NCBI RefSeq assembly: GCF_009908295.1
Contig: NZ_JAAALO010000003.1
Span: 868,001-932,000 of the forward strand
Direction: 5' to 3'
From: Micromonospora rubida
Lineage (GTDB): Bacteria; Actinomycetota; Actinomycetes; Mycobacteriales; Micromonosporaceae
Length of the DNA: 64,000 nucleotides
This document shows, one piece after another, positions 52,401-59,743 of the stretch. How positions within the stretch are numbered: position 1 is the first letter of the stretch; every line of letters begins with the position of its first letter. The position numbers were made by a program, and so were the translations under genes. The notes under the pieces are model-generated. The model did not search any database. It saw nothing but the letters and a program-made list of their open reading frames with translations, and was not told where the DNA came from.

Positions 52401-54033
52401 TGACGGCGAGCCGCTGCGCGCCGGGCCGGCCGGTGAGCACGTCGGCGGCCCGGTCCCAGACCAGCCGGGGCCGCAGCTCCGCGAACGCGGTCGACGGGTA
52501 CCGGCCGGAGAGCATGTCCAGCACGGCGTGCAGCGCGGAGTCGGGCAACTCGGCGAAGGGCGCGGCCCGGCGGACCAGGACGGCGAGGTCGCCGACCCGC
52601 CACGGATCGAGGGCGACCATCGCGACGATCTGCTGGGCCAGCACGTCGAGGGGGTTGCGCGGGTGGTGCAGCTCCTCGATGGCGCCCTCGGCCATCCGCC
52701 CGGCGACCACCGCGCAGGACAGCAGGTCGCCCCGGTGCTTCGGGAAGACCACGCCCCGGGAGACGGCACCGACCTGGTGCCCGGCCCGGCCGACGCGTTG
52801 CAGGCCGGCGGCGACGCTGGGCGGGGCCTCGATCTGCACCACCAGGTCGACCGCGCCCATGTCGATGCCCAGCTCCAGGCTGGAGGTGGCCACCACCGCG
52901 GGGAGCTGGCCGGACTTGAGCGCCTCCTCGATGTGCTTGCGCTCCTCCCGGGAGACGCTGCCGTGGTGGGCGCGGGCGATCACCGGGGCCGCCCCGGCCG
53001 CCGCGCCGGACTGGGCCATCACCTCGGCCGGCGGCCGGGTGGGGGATCTCTCCGGGGGTACGAGGCCCAGCTCCTCGGCGGCCAGCTCGTTGAGCCGGGC
53101 GCAGAGCCGCTCGGCGCTGCGCCGGGAGTTGGTGAAGACGATCGTCGAGCGGTGCGCCCGGATGAGGGCGAAGACCCGCTCCTCCACGGCCGGCCAGATG
53201 GAGGCCCGGCGCGGGCCGGGGCCGCCGAGGTCGTCGGCGGGCTGTTCCCGCTCGTCGAGGCGGGTCATGTCCTCCACCGGGACCTGGACGCTCACCTCGA
53301 TGGTCTTGGCGCTGGGCGGCTGCACCACGTCGACCGGGCGGGCCCCGCCGAGGAACCGGGCGCAGGCGTCGACCGGCCGGACGGTGGCGGACAGGCCGAT
53401 CCGCTGGGCGGGGGCGGGCAGCAGCTCGTCGAGGCGTTCCAGGGAGAGCGCGAGGTGTGCGCCGCGCTTGGACCCGGCGACCGCGTGCACCTCGTCGACG
53501 ATGACCGTCTGCACGCCGCGCAGCGAGTCCCGTGCGGCGGAGGTGAGCAGCAGGAACAGCGACTCGGGGGTGGTGATGAGGATGTCCGGCGGGGTGCGCG
53601 CGAAGGCCCGCCGCTCGTCGGCGGGGGTGTCCCCGGTGCGCATCCCCACGGTGATCTCCGGCGGGGCCACGCCCAGCCGGGTGGCGGCCTGCCGGATGCC
53701 CGCGAGGGGGGCGCGCAGGTTGCGCTCGACGTCGACGGCGAGCGCCTTGAGCGGGCTGACGTAGAGCACCCGGCAGCGCTGCCGGGGCTCGGCCGGCGGC
53801 GGTGACCCGGCGAGCCGGTCCAGCGACCAGAGGAACGCCGCGAGGGTCTTGCCGGAGCCGGTGGGCGCGACGACCAGGGCGTTTCGGCCCGCCGACACGG
53901 AACGCCAGGCGCCGACCTGGGCGGCGGTGGGCGCGGCGAAGGCCGCGGCGAACCACTCCCGGGTCGCCGGGCCGAAGCCCGCGAGCACCCGTCGCGCCTC
54001 CGCCGCGCCGAAGCCGGCCGTCACCTTCGCCAC
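49453..54033 (-). CDS. lhr: Large helicase-related protein Lhr
   Basis: ATP-dependent 3'-5' DNA/RNA-DNA helicase of 1526 residues, the bacterial long form. Walker A APTGSGKTLAAFLWSLDR lies at about residues 56-73, the DEVH box in TVIVDEVHAVAGSKRG at about 165, the helicase C domain with QRVGRAGHQVG near 415, then the Lhr winged-helix and beta-barrel core and the long Lhr-CTD to the end. Lhr is implicated in DNA repair, in mycobacteria with Nei2. A GTG at 54033 with CAGGAT 6 bases upstream fits the leaderless pattern; an ATG at 54066 would add 11 residues. Confidence 0.92.
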   Translation of the reverse strand: MAKVTAGFGAAEARRVLAGFGPATREWFAAAFAAPTAAQVGAWRSVSAGRNALVVAPTGSGKTLAAFLWSLDRLAGSPPPAEPRQRCRVLYVSPLKALAVDVERNLRAPLAGIRQAATRLGVAPPEITVGMRTGDTPADERRAFARTPPDILITTPESLFLLLTSAARDSLRGVQTVIVDEVHAVAGSKRGAHLALSLERLDELLPAPAQRIGLSATVRPVDACARFLGGARPVDVVQPPSAKTIEVSVQVPVEDMTRLDEREQPADDLGGPGPRRASIWPAVEERVFALIRAHRSTIVFTNSRRSAERLCARLNELAAEELGLVPPERSPTRPPAEVMAQSGAAAGAAPVIARAHHGSVSREERKHIEEALKSGQLPAVVATSSLELGIDMGAVDLVVQIEAPPSVAAGLQRVGRAGHQVGAVSRGVVFPKHRGDLLSCAVVAGRMAEGAIEELHHPRNPLDVLAQQIVAMVALDPWRVGDLAVLVRRAAPFAELPDSALHAVLDMLSGRYPSTAFAELRPRLVWDRAADVLTGRPGAQRLAVTSGGTIPDRGLFGVFLAGAERAARVGELDEEMVYESRIGDVFLLGSSSWRIEEITPDRVLVSPAPGQAARMPFWKGDQLGRPVELGRAIGARVRALLRHGDEAAVAALRAGGLDDWAAGNLMAYLREQQAATRSLPDDRTVLVERFRDELGDWRLAVHSVLGARVNGPWALAIGRRLAERYGVDAQVMPSDDGIVVRLPDTAEEPPGADVVVFEPDEITQLVEESVGTSALFASRFRECAARSLLLPRRDPRRRQPLWQQRQRAAQLLDVAREYADFPVTLEAARECLQDVFDQPALAGLMRDLAARKVRLVEVETTQPSPFARSLLFGYVGAFLYEGDAPLAERRAAALALDSALLGELLGRVDLRELLDPAVLAETERQLRWRTEQRRPRDAEDAVELLRTLGDLSEAELAERGAPVEWLTELAAARRVLRVRIGGEDRWVIVEDAARLRDALGVALPVGVAEAYLAPVADPLGDLVARYARTHGPFATATCAARFGLGVFVVEQALRRLAATGRVVSGEFAPDSVGTQWCDAEVLRLLRRRSLAALRREIEPVPPRALAAFLPRWQQFGASARGVEALAAAVEQLQGAAVPASALERLVLPGRVADYSPTQLDELCASGEVVWAGAGAISGGDGWVTLAYADAAPLLLPPPDDALSRTPLHDAVLGALADGQALFFRSLSDRVESTDDAALAAVLWDLVWAGHLTNDTLAPLRAALGGGGAHRSRPTAPRTRYRRPGRVALPSRTGPPTVAGRWSRLPERDLDPTRRAAALADVLLERHGVVTRGAVVAEQVTGGFAAVYPVLSALEERGAARRGYFVEGLGAAQFAVPGAVERIRALADPAGPGRGRGGAALVLAATDPANPYGAALPWPERVVDSGDGAAPATGHRAGRKAGALVVLVGGDLLLYVERGGRTILSFADDPDALAAAGKALADAVHSGALGAMSVERADGEAVSASPLSEALTAAGFRATPRGLRLRG

Positions 54034-54153
54034 GCCCCCATCCTGCCCCGGAGGTGGGACATCCATCCCGGCCCGGAGAGCCAGCCCACGCCCGACCAGC
54101 CCGGGTGGCTGCCTGACTGCGGCGAAATGCCCGTAGAAGGTGCGGTTTATTCT

Positions 54154-54198
54154 GTTAAGTCTTACTTAACTGCTTGATTGTGCGCTGCAACCTAAAGT
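54154..54198. promoter_or_regulatory. Palindromic operator and promoter before the 54234 gene
   Basis: A perfect inverted repeat GTTAAGT-CTT-ACTTAAC (54154-54170) lies in an AT-rich patch that stands out from the surrounding DNA. A possible -10 TAAAGT follows at 54193-54198. The palindrome looks like a repressor site for the 54234 gene and could also affect lhr on the other side. Confidence 0.5.
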
Positions 54199-54233
54199 AA
54201 CTTCACTCACAACGCTAGGGGTGAGGAGAGCGG

Positions 54234-54647
54234 ATGGCCGTCGAGGAACAAGGTGCCGGGCTCGGTGCCGACGTGCTCATTCGCAAGGTCGACAGCCATC
54301 TTGCCGCACTCCGCGCCGGCCTGCACGGCCCCGAGTTGGAGCTGGCCGAGCAGCTCGCGAGCTGCCTTCGGGAGCTGGTCCGGCAGACCGCCCAGTCCAG
54401 CGCGGCCGACCGGGGGCAGGTCCGCGTCGCCGTGCACTACTTCGTCCTACGGCGGGAGAGCCGTGGGCGGCTGTTGCCCGTGCGGTCCCTCGCCGCCGCC
54501 CAGCTCGTGGTCAACAAGGTCGTGCTCCAGCTCGGCCGCCCCGACCTGCTGGTGGAGAACCGCCGCGACCCGCTGCTGGAGGGCGGCCCCCGCCTGCGGT
54601 TCGAGACCCGCCCCGAGCACCGACCGCACCACTGTGCGAACTGGTGA
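54234..54647 (+). CDS. Conserved hypothetical helical protein
   Basis: Protein of 137 residues, helical at the N-terminus (LIRKVDSHLAALRAGLHG; LELAEQLASCLRELVRQT) and then more beta-like (VRVAVHYFVLRRESRGRLLP; VVLQLGRPDLLVENRRDP). It has no membrane helix or signal and I do not recognise it. GAGGAGAG lies 4 bases before ATG 54234. The palindromic operator upstream suggests that it is a regulated single gene. Confidence 0.55.
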   Translation: MAVEEQGAGLGADVLIRKVDSHLAALRAGLHGPELELAEQLASCLRELVRQTAQSSAADRGQVRVAVHYFVLRRESRGRLLPVRSLAAAQLVVNKVVLQLGRPDLLVENRRDPLLEGGPRLRFETRPEHRPHHCANW

Positions 54648-54995
54648 ACTCTTCGAGCTGGGATCGCCCTCGCGCCCCGTGCGCCGGGCAGTCGGGCGGC
54701 GGCCTGACGAATGCCCCCACCCGGTCGGGGCCTGCCCTCTGGCCGCTACGGAGCTGCCCCGTCCACGCTCCCGCTCCATCGACAGCACAAACGGGGCAGC
54801 TCCATAGGGGCCGACGGAGGGCAAGCCGACCCGGCGAAGGCCCGGGGGCCTCGGTTCCGCCGAACCTCTGCTATGCCATATATCGCGCAAATATCCCGGG
54901 AGTTGCCGCCCATGCCGTCCCGTCCTGCGGCCGGCCAGCACCAGACGGCAGGCAGGTCGGCCGGAGGTGAACAGCGCCGGCCGGCCCGGGCGGGC
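54648..54995. other. Gene-free region with a palindromic repeat
   Basis: About 350 bases without a credible gene. It contains the palindrome at 54746-54807 related to the repeats at 0.5 kb, and a small imperfect inverted repeat near 54853-54866. The right end borders the 3' end of the secreted protein gene. Confidence 0.5.
54746..54808. repeat. Palindromic member of the CCTRTGGAGCTGCCC family
   Basis: Arms 54746-54762 and 54791-54807 are inverted repeats of 17 bases with one mismatch, separated by 28 bases. The right arm read on the minus strand gives CCTATGGAGCTGCCCCGT and continues TTGTGC, matching the repeats at 485-509, 562-586 and 762-778. Confidence 0.75.
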
Positions 54996-55415
54996 TTATG
55001 AACCTGCGATGCCGTGGACCAGGGGGCCACACTTCTCGTCGATGCCATCGGCCCCCTTTCGTTCGCACACCTCCATCGAGACCCACTTGCCCGCCGGAAC
55101 GTAGACGTTGACCGGTGTGGAGCAGGTGCCGCTGCCGCCAGCGGCATGCCGTTCGATGGTCCCTCCGTCCTGCCACCAGATGTAGCCGACGGCGCGGCGG
55201 GCGTCACCAGCCCCGGCGTCGCAGACCTGGAACGACGAGTACTGCCCGGTGTTGCTCCACGTCGCATACCCATAGCCGTCGCTGTAATCGTCGGACGACT
55301 CGGCATACCAGCCTGCCGCCGCCTGGGCGGCGGCCGGGGACGCCACCAGGGCGGTTACCGTGAGCGCCATCGCCATCAGCGCGGCCCCGAACCAGCGTGA
55401 CTTCTTCCGAATCAT
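54996..55415 (-). CDS. Small secreted protein of unknown function
   Basis: Exported protein of 139 residues with a clear signal peptide (MIRKKSRWFGAALMAMALTV..., cleavage near AQAAAG) and a compact mature domain of about 110 residues rich in Tyr, Gly and Ser with four cysteines (QVCDAGAG, GTCSTP, EVCERKG, EKCGPL), probably two disulfides. I do not recognise the family. GGAGG lies 7 bases before ATG 55415. The mature part begins with GWYAESSDDYSDGYGYATW, an aromatic surface typical of cell-wall or carbohydrate-binding proteins. Confidence 0.65.
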   Translation of the reverse strand: MIRKKSRWFGAALMAMALTVTALVASPAAAQAAAGWYAESSDDYSDGYGYATWSNTGQYSSFQVCDAGAGDARRAVGYIWWQDGGTIERHAAGGSGTCSTPVNVYVPAGKWVSMEVCERKGADGIDEKCGPLVHGIAGS

Positions 55416-55551
55416 CTGCACACCTCCATCGATGACGGCCGGAACGGTCGTCACCGGGCGACGGACTGCACCTGACCCGCGCCGCGAGCCCACAGCTCGT
55501 CAAGCCGATCACCGTAGACTCGGTCACGCCGCGCCCACCCGGTCACGCCTC

Positions 55552-55611
55552 GCAAATTCAGGGAAAGAGTGGCCATTCCGTACGGAATGGCCACTCTTTC
55601 CCTGAATTTGC
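55552..55611. repeat. Perfect 60-bp palindrome
   Basis: Thirty-base arms (55552-55581 and 55582-55611) are exact reverse complements with no spacer; the centre is CGTACG. It is AT-richer than the flanks. It could form a cruciform or, if transcribed, a very strong hairpin acting as a terminator. It ends 40 bases before the 44-codon ORF at 55652. Confidence 0.9.
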
Positions 55612-55651
55612 TGGAGGCTGGAGGCGGGGTGGGTTACGGGTCATCCGCGAG

Positions 55652-55786
55652 ATGAAGAACCAGCACACGTACCACGGCTGGACATGGATCGAGGCCTACG
55701 AGCTGAACGCCGCAGGCGACGCCGTCGCCAAACGCGAACTGTTCGTACTACGCGAAGGACTGCCCCCACCCCCCACGTGGCGGTGA
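55652..55786 (+). pseudogene. Short ORF or gene fragment (44 codons)
   Basis: The frame starts MKNQHTYHGWTWIEAYELNA and ends LPPPPTWR. Its composition (Trp, Tyr, His, Glu) is protein-like, unlike random GC-rich frames, and it resembles the C-terminal end of small conserved Micromonosporaceae proteins as I remember them. No Shine-Dalgarno precedes it and the frame stays open upstream into the 60-bp palindrome, so the 5' part may have been lost. Its stop codon touches the second palindrome. Confidence 0.45.
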
Positions 55787-55839
55787 TCAAGAGGTTTACG
55801 TCAGGTTTGATCTCCAATCCCGACGTAAACCTCTTGATC
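55785..55839. repeat. Inverted repeat with 18-bp perfect arms
   Basis: Arms 55785-55802 (GATCAAGAGGTTTACGTC) and 55822-55839 are perfect reverse complements separated by 19 bases. Similar GATCAAGAGGTTT elements are, as far as I recall, scattered through Micromonospora genomes, so this is probably a dispersed palindromic (REP-like) element, or a terminator for the short ORF that ends inside its first bases. Confidence 0.8.
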
Positions 55840-56053
55840 GACCCGCGAGGGAGGCATGGGCGGGCGGAGGCGGGCCGGCTGCGGGTGGCGGGGCATGGCG
55901 AAGCGCACCCCGGGCGCACACCTGTCGGGTCCGTCGGCGCGGGCGGCAGGTCGGTGGGCAGCTCGTCGGCGTACCGGTAGCCGGGCCCGCCCTCACCGCA
56001 GCCCTGCGGCAAGCCACGCCGGCCCGGCGTGCGAGCCCCACCCGGGTGTCCTG
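55840..56053. other. Region without a confident gene
   Basis: Frames on both strands are open. On the plus strand, MAKRTPGAHLSGPSARAAG starts at 55896 and runs through 56332 only in combination with the next gene's frame; I see no convincing family. Treated as noncoding or decayed. Confidence 0.35.
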
Positions 56054-56332
56054 ATGCCCCGCCGACACCTGCCGATGCGGCCCGCCTGGCTGTGCCGGGT
56101 CTGCGCCGGACAGTGGCCCTGCCCGGCGGCGCAGCTCGACCTGGCCGCCGAGTTCCACGGCCACACCGTCGCGCTCGCCTTCTATCTGGCCGCCTCGATG
56201 CACGACGCCCTGGACGACATGTACCGACTCGGCGGTCGCCCCGACAAAACCGCCATGCACGCCCGGTTCCTCGGCTGGCTGGCCCCGACACGCCAGTCAC
56301 GCGGCACCGAACGCCCGCCAACGCTCCCTTAA
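56054..56332 (+). CDS. Small conserved protein with CxxC motif
   Basis: Protein of 92 residues. A metal-binding-like WLCRVCAGQWPCPAAQ at about residues 12-27 is followed by a helical part (LDLAAEFHGHTVALAFYLAA; DALDDMYRLGG) and a polar tail. Similar small proteins, sometimes misannotated as flavin reductase, are common in Micromonosporaceae beside regulators (from memory). Function unknown. ATG 56054 was taken as start, without a clear Shine-Dalgarno; an in-frame start at 55856 is possible but unlikely. Confidence 0.55.
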   Translation: MPRRHLPMRPAWLCRVCAGQWPCPAAQLDLAAEFHGHTVALAFYLAASMHDALDDMYRLGGRPDKTAMHARFLGWLAPTRQSRGTERPPTLP

Positions 56333-56429
56333 TTCCGGCAAAACCGCCCATAGAGCCGCGAACTGGCGTCTGATCGCTCATAGGCGCTTCCCTCGGCGCG
56401 CACGGCTGCCACCTCGACCGGGAGCGCGG

Positions 56430-59273
56430 GTGCTCGTACTGCTGATCCTCCACCTCGTGGCGGCGCTCGTCGCGCCGCTGCTGGTCCGGTGGTGGGGGCC
56501 GCGGGCCTGCTATCCGCTGGCGCTCGCGCCGGCCGCCGCGTTCGGCTGGGCGCTGGCCCGCACGCCTGCGGTGCGCGACGGCGGCGCGGTGGTCGAGACG
56601 TACCCCTGGGTGCCGCAGCTACGGCTGGAGCTGGCCTTCCGGATGACCACCCTGTCCTGGCTGATGACCCTGCTCGTCGGCGGCGTGGGGGCGCTGGTGC
56701 TGGTCTACAGCGCCCGGTACTTCTCCGCCGGGTCGGTGGGGCTGGCCCGGTTCGCCGCCGTGCTGGTCGCGTTCGCCGGCGCGATGCTCGGCCTGGTGCT
56801 CTCCGACGACCTGCTGCTGCTCTACGTCTGCTGGGAGCTGACCACGATCTTCTCGTACCTGCTGATCGGGCACAGCACCGAGCGGCGGCCCAGCCGCTGG
56901 GCCGCCGCCCAGGCGCTCATGGTGACCACCCTCGGCGGGCTGGCCATGCTGATCGGGTTCCTGATGCTCGGCCGGCACGCCGACGGGTACCGCTGGTCCA
57001 CCATCGCGGCGGCCGACCTGCCGCACGGCGGCTACCTGGCCACGGCCGTGCTGCTGGTGCTGGCCGGGGCGCTGACCAAGTCGGCGGTGCTGCCGTTCAG
57101 CTCCTGGCTGCCGGCGGCGATGGCCGCCCCCACACCGGTCAGCGCGTACCTGCACGCGGCGGCGATGGTGAAGGCCGGCGTCTACCTGCTCGGGCTGCTC
57201 GCCCCGGTGCTCGCGGCGGCCGGGCCGTGGCGCCCCGTGGTGATCACCGCCGGGCTGCTCACCATGCTGGCCGGCGGGTGGGCGGCGCTGCGCCAGACCG
57301 ACCTGAAGCTACTGCTGGCGTACGGCACGGTCAGCCAGCTCGGACTGCTCACCGTGGTCCTCGGGGCGGGCACCCCGCAGGCCGCGCTGGCCGGCACGGC
57401 CATGCTGTTCGCCCACGCGCTGTTCAAGGCGGCGCTCTTCCTCGTCGTCGGCGCGATCGACCACACCACCGGCACCCGGGACCTGCGGGAGCTGTCCGGG
57501 CTGCGCCGGCACGCCCCCCTGCTGGCCACGGTCGGGACGCTCGCCGCGGCCTCGATGGCCGGGGTGCCCCCGCTGGTCGGCTTCGTCGCCAAGGAGGCCG
57601 TGCTCGCGGCGTTCACCGACCATCCGCTGGTCCTCGCCGGGCTGGTCGCCGGGACCGTGCTGACCGTCGCCTACAGCGCCCGCTTCGTCTGGGGCGCGTT
57701 CGCCGACCGGCCGCCCGTCGCGTCCGTCGAGCCGGACCCGGTCCCCGTCGCCATGCTGGGGCCGCCGGCACTGCTGGCCGTCGCCGGGCTCGTCGTCGGG
57801 CTGCTCGCCGGCCCGCTGGGTCGCCTGCTGCGCCCGTACGCCGAACTGCTCGGCCCGGTCGACGAGAGCCTCGCGCTGTGGCACGGCCCGACCGCCGCGC
57901 TCGGCCTCTCGGCCCTGGCCCTCGGCGGCGGCGCGGTGCTGTTCGCGCTGCGCGGCCCGCTCGCCCCCGTGGTGGCGCGGGTCCGCGCGCCGGTGGACGG
58001 CGCCCGGGGGTACGAGTGGCTGACCCACCAGTTCGACCGGCTCGCCATCAAGGTCACCAGCGGCACCCAGCGTGGATCCCTGCCCCAGTACCTCGGCACC
58101 ATCCTGATCGTCCTGGTGGTCGTGCCCGGCGGGGCGATGCTGGCCGCGCGCCCCTGGCGGCAGGGGATCGTCTTCTGGGACAACCCGCTGCAACTGGTGG
58201 TGGGGCTGGTCATCGCGGTGGCCGCGCTGGTGGCCGTCGGCGCCCGCCGCCGGCTCACCGCGATGCTGCTGGTCGGGGTCACCGGCTACGGCATCGCGAT
58301 GCTGTTCGTCCTGCACGGCGCGCCGGACCTGGCGCTGACCCAGTTCCTGGTGGAGAGCGCCACCATCGCGGTCTTCGTGCTGGTGCTGCGCCGGCTGCCC
58401 GAGCGGTTCTCCGCCCGTCCGCTGCGCCGCAGTCGCTGGGTACGCCGCTCGCTCGGCGTGGCCGTCGGCGTGGTGCTCGGCGGGTTCTCCCTGGTCGCGG
58501 CCGGGGCCCGGACCGCGCCGCCGATCTCGCTGGCCTTCCCGGACCTGGCGGTCGCCGCCGGGTACGGGCGCAACGTCGTCAACGTGACCCTGGTCGACAT
58601 TCGGGCCTGGGACACCATGGGCGAGATCTCGGTGCTGGTGGTGGCCGCGACCGGGGTGGCCAGCCTGATCTTCGAGCGCTCCCGGATCGGTCCCCGCCCG
58701 CGCCGACCCCGACGCCCTGCGGCGCTCCGCCACCCGGGGCCGCAGCGGCCGGTCTGGCTGCGCGGCGGGCCGACCCTGCGGGAGCACCGCCGATCGATCG
58801 TCTTCGAGGTGGTCACCCGGCTGCTCTTCCACACCATCGTGCTGTTCTCCCTGTTCCTGCTCTTCTCCGGCCACAACGCGCCGGGCGGCGGCTTCTCCGG
58901 CGGCCTGGTGGCCAGCCTCGCCCTGGTCGTGCGCTACCTGGCCGGCGGCCGGTACGAGCTGGCCGAGGCGGCCCCGGTCTCCGCCGGCACGATCCTCGGC
59001 GCGGGCCTGGCGGTGTCGGTGGGCACCGGCGTGGCCGCCCTCGTCGCCGGCCGGTCCGTGCTGGAGAGCGTGAAGATCGACCTTGCGCTGCCCGGCGTCG
59101 GAGACCTCCACGTCGTCTCGTCGCTCCTCTTCGACGTCGGCGTCTATCTGATCGTGGTCGGCCTGATGCTGGACATCCTGCGCAGCCTCGGCGCGGAGAT
59201 CGACCGGCACATCGAGGCGGCCGGCCAGCGCGAGGGCGGGCTGGGCGTCGACCCGAAGGGGAAGCGGCGGTGA
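56430..59273 (+). CDS. mrpA: Mrp Na+/H+ antiporter subunit A with fused subunit B domain
   Basis: Large subunit of the hetero-oligomeric Mrp (Mnh) antiporter, which exports Na+ in exchange for protons for pH and salt homeostasis. The protein (947 residues) has about 20 helices of the MrpA/NuoL type, with the conserved ELTTIFSYLLIGHS region at about 137 and the lysine-bearing GALTKSAVLPFSSWLPAAM at about 210. The C-terminal 170 residues are a MrpB domain (FSLFLLFSGHNAPGGGFSGG). An A-B fusion explains why no separate mrpB follows. GGGAG lies 5 bases before GTG 56430. First gene of a six-gene operon. Confidence 0.93.
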   Translation: MLVLLILHLVAALVAPLLVRWWGPRACYPLALAPAAAFGWALARTPAVRDGGAVVETYPWVPQLRLELAFRMTTLSWLMTLLVGGVGALVLVYSARYFSAGSVGLARFAAVLVAFAGAMLGLVLSDDLLLLYVCWELTTIFSYLLIGHSTERRPSRWAAAQALMVTTLGGLAMLIGFLMLGRHADGYRWSTIAAADLPHGGYLATAVLLVLAGALTKSAVLPFSSWLPAAMAAPTPVSAYLHAAAMVKAGVYLLGLLAPVLAAAGPWRPVVITAGLLTMLAGGWAALRQTDLKLLLAYGTVSQLGLLTVVLGAGTPQAALAGTAMLFAHALFKAALFLVVGAIDHTTGTRDLRELSGLRRHAPLLATVGTLAAASMAGVPPLVGFVAKEAVLAAFTDHPLVLAGLVAGTVLTVAYSARFVWGAFADRPPVASVEPDPVPVAMLGPPALLAVAGLVVGLLAGPLGRLLRPYAELLGPVDESLALWHGPTAALGLSALALGGGAVLFALRGPLAPVVARVRAPVDGARGYEWLTHQFDRLAIKVTSGTQRGSLPQYLGTILIVLVVVPGGAMLAARPWRQGIVFWDNPLQLVVGLVIAVAALVAVGARRRLTAMLLVGVTGYGIAMLFVLHGAPDLALTQFLVESATIAVFVLVLRRLPERFSARPLRRSRWVRRSLGVAVGVVLGGFSLVAAGARTAPPISLAFPDLAVAAGYGRNVVNVTLVDIRAWDTMGEISVLVVAATGVASLIFERSRIGPRPRRPRRPAALRHPGPQRPVWLRGGPTLREHRRSIVFEVVTRLLFHTIVLFSLFLLFSGHNAPGGGFSGGLVASLALVVRYLAGGRYELAEAAPVSAGTILGAGLAVSVGTGVAALVAGRSVLESVKIDLALPGVGDLHVVSSLLFDVGVYLIVVGLMLDILRSLGAEIDRHIEAAGQREGGLGVDPKGKRR

Positions 59274-59743
59274 ACGAAACCGGGACGACCCTGGTGCTGG
59301 TGTTGGTCGTCGGCGTGCTCGCCGGCACCGGCGTCACCCTGCTGCTGGAGCGCAGCCTGACCCGCATCCTGCTCGGCATCATCCTGCTCGGCAACGGGGT
59401 GAACCTGCTGGTCCTGATCGGTGGCCGGTCCGGTGTGGCCCCGGTGGTCGGCACCGGCCCCGTCGACCGGATGAGCGACCCGCTGACGCAGGCGATGGTG
59501 CTCACCGCCATCGTGATCACCTTCGGGCTCACCGCGTTCCTGCTCGCGGTCGCGTACCGCAGCTGGTATCTGGACGGCAACGACGAGGTGCAGGACGACC
59601 TGGAGGACCGCCAGGTCGCCGAGCTGGCCGCCCGCAGGGAGCTGCCCGCGCCCGACCTCGGCGGCGAAGGGCCGGACGGCGACCCGGAGCAGGTCGCCCC
59701 GGAGCCGCACCTGCGCCGCCTGCGGCGGACGGAGGAGCCGTGA
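59270..59743 (+). CDS. mrpC: Mrp antiporter subunit C
   Basis: NuoK-like subunit (157 residues) with three helices: LVLVLVVGVLAGTGVTLLLE, then RILLGIILLGNGVNLLVLI, then ALTAIVITFGLTAFLLAVAY-type segments with the conserved DPLTQAMVLTAIVI. The cytoplasmic C-terminal tail of about 55 residues is acidic and longer than in Bacillus MrpC. GTG 59270 overlaps mrpA by 4 bases, and the stop overlaps mrpD, so all subunits are translationally coupled. Confidence 0.92.
   Translation: MNETGTTLVLVLVVGVLAGTGVTLLLERSLTRILLGIILLGNGVNLLVLIGGRSGVAPVVGTGPVDRMSDPLTQAMVLTAIVITFGLTAFLLAVAYRSWYLDGNDEVQDDLEDRQVAELAARRELPAPDLGGEGPDGDPEQVAPEPHLRRLRRTEEP

Noticed and set aside
55552..55611. Terminal inverted repeat of a transposon
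   Set aside because: The arms touch without a spacer and no transposase or target-site duplication is visible.
55796..56260. Minus-strand frames across 55.8-56.3 kb
   Set aside because: Antisense to the CxxC protein and partly through the 18-bp palindrome; no recognisable domain.
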